Source: Shimia_B sp039815465
GTDB lineage: Bacteria; Pseudomonadota; Alphaproteobacteria; Rhodobacterales; Rhodobacteraceae
Direction: 5' to 3'
DNA: 64,000 nucleotides
NCBI GenBank assembly: GCA_039815465.1
Contig: JBCBZG010000001.1
Location: 62,001 to 126,000 of the forward strand
The notes beneath the pieces were generated by a model. The model made no database searches, was not told the origin of the DNA, and was given only the letters and a program-made list of their open reading frames with translations. The position numbers were made by a program, and so were the translations under genes. Numbering within the stretch: the stretch's first letter is position 1; each line of letters opens with the position of its first letter. Of this stretch, positions 60,881 to 64,000 are shown piece after piece.

Positions 60881-61884
60881 GCCGCGGCCTTTGCGGCCTC
60901 CGTCTCCACCGCGGTGCGCGCGGCGCGCAGCAGGTCGAGCCCAGCGCCCGCCCGCGTCGCGCCCTCTGACAGGATGCGCCGCCAGTGGCGCGCGCCAGGC
61001 TGGCCCGCATAGAGCCCGAGCATGTGTCGCGTCACCTGGTGGAGCGTTCCGCCTGCGTCGACATGGGCCGCGATGTAGGGCTCCATCGCCTCGACCACTT
61101 CGCCGCGTGTCCGTTGCGGTCCTGAGACCCCGAATACACGGTCATCCGCCTGCGCCAGGATATCATAAGGTCGGTGGTAGGCCGCGCGCCCGATCATCAC
61201 GCCGTCCACGCCCAGCGCCAAAGCGTCTTGCGCGGCGTCCAGAGTTTCGATGCCGCCGTTCAAGGCCAGCGACAGCTCGGGGAAACGCTCAACCATGCGC
61301 GCGACGAGCGGGTAGTCGAGCGGCGGCACCTCACGGTTTTCCTTGGGGCTGAGCCCCTTGAGCCAGGCTTTGCGCGCATGCACGGTCACTTGCGTCACGC
61401 CTGCGTCGCGCATGTGTGCGAGGAACGCGGGCAGCACGTCCTCGGGTGTCTGGTCATCGACGCCGATCCGGCATTTGACGGTTACGGGTACTTGAACGGC
61501 CGCGGCCATCGCCGTTACGCAGCGCGCGACCAGCTCTGGGTCCTTCATCAGGACGGCGCCGAAAGCGCCAGATTGGACGCGATCAGAGGGGCAGCCGACA
61601 TTGAGGTTGATTTCTGCATACCCGCGCTCTGCGCCCATGGCCGCAGCCTCCGCCAATTCCGCGGGGTCGGAGCCGCCAAGTTGCAGCGCGACTGGCTGCT
61701 CGCGCGCGTCGAAGTCGAGCAAATGGGCCGCGCCACCCCGTACGAGCGCCGCGGAGGTCACCATCTCTGTATAGAGCATGGTGCGCGCCGACAGCAGCCT
61801 GTGAAGCACGCGGCAGTGCCGGTCCGTCCAGGCCATCATCGGCGCCACGCTCAGGCGTGGTTGGGATTGGGTGGGTGCGCTCAT
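60877..61884 (-). CDS. dusA: tRNA-dihydrouridine synthase A
   Basis: A 335-residue flavoenzyme that reduces uridines in the tRNA D-loop. RLSVAPMMAWTDRHCR, LGGSDPAELAEAA, EINLNVGCPSDRV (with the catalytic Cys) and LNGGIETLDAA mark DusA. The ATG at 61884 is chosen over a TTG 36 bases earlier. It overlaps the PhyH-like gene by four bases, an unexpected pairing of a housekeeping tRNA enzyme with an oxygenase. Confidence 0.95.
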   Translation of the reverse strand: MSAPTQSQPRLSVAPMMAWTDRHCRVLHRLLSARTMLYTEMVTSAALVRGGAAHLLDFDAREQPVALQLGGSDPAELAEAAAMGAERGYAEINLNVGCPSDRVQSGAFGAVLMKDPELVARCVTAMAAAVQVPVTVKCRIGVDDQTPEDVLPAFLAHMRDAGVTQVTVHARKAWLKGLSPKENREVPPLDYPLVARMVERFPELSLALNGGIETLDAAQDALALGVDGVMIGRAAYHRPYDILAQADDRVFGVSGPQRTRGEVVEAMEPYIAAHVDAGGTLHQVTRHMLGLYAGQPGARHWRRILSEGATRAGAGLDLLRAARTAVETEAAKAAA

Positions 61885-61916
61885 CGCGCATCCCCTAGCG
61901 CAGTCGGCGCGGTCGC

Positions 61917-62204
61917 TCAAACACCTTCTACGATGGTGATATTGGCGATGCCTGCATCAACGCGGTGGGCGCGGGCGGCCTGATAGGCATCTGAGCGGTA
62001 GCAGGCGAGCGCGGTGGCCATATCCGGAAATTCGATGACCACGTTGCGTGCGTGGTCTGCGCCTTCAAGCGCTTCATAGGCGCCACCGCGCGCGAGCACC
62101 TTCGCCCCGTATTCTTCAAAGGGCGCGGCTGTCCCGGCGGCGTATTTCGCGTATTCAGTGGGGTCCGTCACCGTCACATGGGCGATCCAATAGGCTTTGG
62201 GCAT
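61917..62204 (-). CDS. DUF1330 family protein
   Basis: A 95-residue dimeric alpha/beta-barrel type protein (AYWIAHVTVTDPTEYAKYA, then VVIEFPDMATALACYRSDAY), typical of DUF1330. The catalytic role is not established. It lies 32 bases upstream of dusA in the same direction, so the three genes 62204-60080 may be one transcript. Confidence 0.9.
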   Translation of the reverse strand: MPKAYWIAHVTVTDPTEYAKYAAGTAAPFEEYGAKVLARGGAYEALEGADHARNVVIEFPDMATALACYRSDAYQAARAHRVDAGIANITIVEGV

Positions 62205-62274
62205 AGCGCGTCCTTTCTCAACGAGCCTAACCCTCTCACAGATCGCCCTGCCAGGGAATGCCCGGTCCGACCAG

Positions 62275-63639
62275 CTAGTTTACCCCTTGCGCCGCGGCAC
62301 CGCGCGCCAGGACGGGGCCCAGCGTGTCTGCGATCCAGGGCGACGGGGTCATCATGCCACGCGCGATATCCTGAAGCTGCGTGCCAAGTTCCGAAGCCTC
62401 GAGCGCCACTTGCACGCGGGAGGCCGTGGCCCCGCCATTCAACGCAAGTGTCCCCGCCTCAGAGCCGAGCCACGCGCGGGCTTGACCATCAAGATTGACA
62501 AGCACCGTGCCAGGCGCCGCCCCACCATGGGCGTCGTTGCGGTCCAGGTCCAGCCGCCCGCCAAGGGGCGGCGCCATAGCCGCTCCGGCCAGCGACAGGG
62601 TAACAGGCGCGCCGTCTGGCAGCCGCGCAAGGTCACCGGGCGCCACAGACATTGCCAGGGTAAAGCGCCGCGCGCCGGACTTGGCCAGCTCGAACACTTT
62701 CGTGTCGGCGCGCGCGACATATCCCGGCCCCGGGCTCCTAAGCCGCGCAACAAGACCCGTGACCGGGGCCACCACCCGGGGATCTGCAAGGATGCGGCCG
62801 AGATGGCGTTCCTCGCGTTGCAGCGCGTCAATCTGCACAGTCAATGCGCGGGCCTCCGCCAAGCGGCGGTCGCGACGATCGAGCGTCATCGTCTCCACCC
62901 CCGCTCGCGCGGTCATGAGCGTCTCTTGCAGTGTGTTTTGCGCAATCAACGTCTCCACCGCCTCAGCAGCCAGCGCCGGGATTGCGGCTGCGTCAGCGAC
63001 GCTCCGGCGTTCCACCAGGATGGCGAGCTTTTGATCCAGGAGAGACGCGCGCGCCTCCTCTCTCACCACGGCGTCCTCTGCGCCCTGCAGCGCCGCTGTC
63101 CAAGCCGCGTGACGCAGACGGCAATCACTGGCCGTGAGTTCAAGGGCGGTGCGAAACTCCTCCACCCACTCCGCATCGGCATCAACGCCATAGGCGCCAG
63201 CTAAGGCCGCTTCCGCGCGCTTTGCGATCAAGACACCCATCGTGTCATCAAAGGCGGTCGGGGCGTCATGCGACAGACAGTGCCGCTCAAGCTGTTTGAT
63301 GGCGAGCTCGCGCATAACCACCCGGCGCCGATCCTCCATCGCGGGGATGTCGAGCGTGGCCAGCGTCTGGCCGGAGCGGACCACGTCCCCCTGGGACACA
63401 ACAATGGTTTCCAACACGCTATGTTCTGGCAGCGCCACGCCAATGGGCGTCGCCACGGGCCGCAGGACCCCTTGGAACTGACGCGCGTCCTCGATTGGAC
63501 GTGACAGGCTGGCCCAGCCCACGACCATGACGAGCGCAAAGCACGCCAGCGGTCCTGCCAAGACCCACACAAGGCTCGAAAACCGTGGCCGCGTGCGCAC
63601 GTGGCGGCCTAGTACACGTATCTGACGCCGCTTACCCAT
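62275..63639 (-). CDS. HlyD-type membrane fusion protein
   Basis: A 454-residue protein with a basic N-terminus, one membrane helix (about residues 25-48), a first biotinyl-lipoyl-like half (SVLETIVVSQGDVVRSGQTLATLDIP), a long helical hairpin (about 120-300) and a second half with PVTGLVARLRSPGPGYVARA. It would sit in the inner membrane facing the periplasm and link an exporter or glycan machine to the outer membrane. No ABC exporter or outer-membrane partner is in the window. ATG 63639 overlaps the upstream gene by eight bases. Confidence 0.85.
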   Translation of the reverse strand: MGKRRQIRVLGRHVRTRPRFSSLVWVLAGPLACFALVMVVGWASLSRPIEDARQFQGVLRPVATPIGVALPEHSVLETIVVSQGDVVRSGQTLATLDIPAMEDRRRVVMRELAIKQLERHCLSHDAPTAFDDTMGVLIAKRAEAALAGAYGVDADAEWVEEFRTALELTASDCRLRHAAWTAALQGAEDAVVREEARASLLDQKLAILVERRSVADAAAIPALAAEAVETLIAQNTLQETLMTARAGVETMTLDRRDRRLAEARALTVQIDALQREERHLGRILADPRVVAPVTGLVARLRSPGPGYVARADTKVFELAKSGARRFTLAMSVAPGDLARLPDGAPVTLSLAGAAMAPPLGGRLDLDRNDAHGGAAPGTVLVNLDGQARAWLGSEAGTLALNGGATASRVQVALEASELGTQLQDIARGMMTPSPWIADTLGPVLARGAAAQGVN

Positions 63640-64000
63640 GATTGACCTTCGCGTTGGACTTGCGTGGGTCATAGGTTGCGACCTTGACGGTGATGACGCG
63701 GCGCCCATCAACGAGCTCCTGATCAATCTCTTGCGCGAGGCGCACAACCTTGGCCAAGGGACCAAGGCGCCCGGCATCGCCAGCCTCCGCTGCATCGCGA
63801 TGCGCGAGCTGCATTTGGCCGGAGCTGACCAGCGTACTTTCATCGATGAGCTTGAGCAGCGCGTAGCCTTCAAAATGCTTGAAGTCGAAACACGCCCGTT
63901 CAAGCGACATCGGCCGCACGTCTTGGCAAGAGAAGGCCAACAGTTCGGCTGCAACAGTACACAGCTTTGCGCGGTTTGCTTCATCGCCCGACCGCTTGAA
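63632..64000 (-). CDS. Hypothetical protein, truncated by the window end
   Basis: The frame is open to the right edge, so the N-terminus is missing; the visible 122 C-terminal residues include RACFDFKHFEGYALLKLIDE and VVRLAQEIDQELVDGRRVIT. I do not recognise the family. The end overlaps the HlyD-type gene by eight bases, so the two are coupled and probably act in one envelope process. Confidence 0.6.
   Translation of the reverse strand, partial: FKRSGDEANRAKLCTVAAELLAFSCQDVRPMSLERACFDFKHFEGYALLKLIDESTLVSSGQMQLAHRDAAEAGDAGRLGPLAKVVRLAQEIDQELVDGRRVITVKVATYDPRKSNAKVNHG

Noticed and set aside
1..64000. Search for tRNA, rRNA, CRISPR arrays, transposases, integrases and phage genes
   Set aside because: By eye I saw no cloverleaf-type sequences, regularly spaced repeats or recombinase motifs; a tool-based scan could still find a missed tRNA.

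Overview
This window is high-GC chromosomal DNA from an alphaproteobacterium, most likely a Rhodobacterales (roseobacter-type) bacterium. The pointers are a VPLPA-CTERM surface protein, a pgk-fba-ftsB-pdhA-pdhB-pdhC gene order, an E1-beta subunit fused to a lipoyl domain, an Irr-type iron box before dps, and a serine-cycle operon with malate thiokinase. I see no rRNA, tRNA, insertion sequence, prophage or CRISPR array. Both ends cut through the surrounding chromosome; the last gene is incomplete.

Layout. (1) 0.2-10.5 kb: glycogen block (GH13 alpha-glucosidase, glgB, glgC, glgA, glgX, pgm), all on the + strand. (2) 10.7-22 kb: leftward operon with a GH38 alpha-mannosidase, a complete dipeptide/oligosaccharide-type ABC importer, a degenerate metallo-beta-lactamase-fold protein and a PhyH-family oxygenase, with a divergent AraC regulator. 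(3) 22.2-28.1 kb: iron/TonB block (hemP, DUF1289, VPLPA-CTERM protein, dps, tonB, two exbD, exbB). (4) 28.2-35.8 kb: serine-cycle operon (glyA, hydroxypyruvate reductase, mtkB, mtkA, sga), divergent from a LuxR-type regulator and mcl. (5) 36-50.9 kb: housekeeping genes (ndk, ABC-F, LysE, MarC, retropepsin-like protease, SDR, DUF3179, two cyclophilins, pgk, aldolase, ftsB, pdhABC). (6) 51-60.9 kb: accessory oxidation region, with an HD diiron-oxygenase-like gene overlapping a PhyH oxygenase (a PhnY/PhnZ-like pair) next to a LysR regulator, a second PhyH gene with a LacI regulator, and a GntR-centred set (tauE/beta-propeller, doxX, FAH hydrolase). (7) 60-64 kb: another PhyH-like gene, dusA, DUF1330, an HlyD-type membrane fusion protein and a truncated gene.

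How the genes work together. Blocks 1 and 4 are complete pathway modules: glycogen synthesis and breakdown, and the glycine/serine to malyl-CoA part of the serine cycle. Block 6 looks like a catabolic island for one or more small oxidisable compounds. Its PhnZ-like HD protein keeps the residue pattern of mixed-valent diiron oxygenases, and its GntR gene is tied to three neighbouring transcription units by a shared ACCAAT/ATTGGT inverted repeat.

The most unusual non-coding structure is a two-copy element at about 10.53-10.69 kb and 35.83-35.99 kb. It has three hairpins and a conserved core. In each copy the first two hairpins share one stem sequence, but that stem sequence differs completely between copies.
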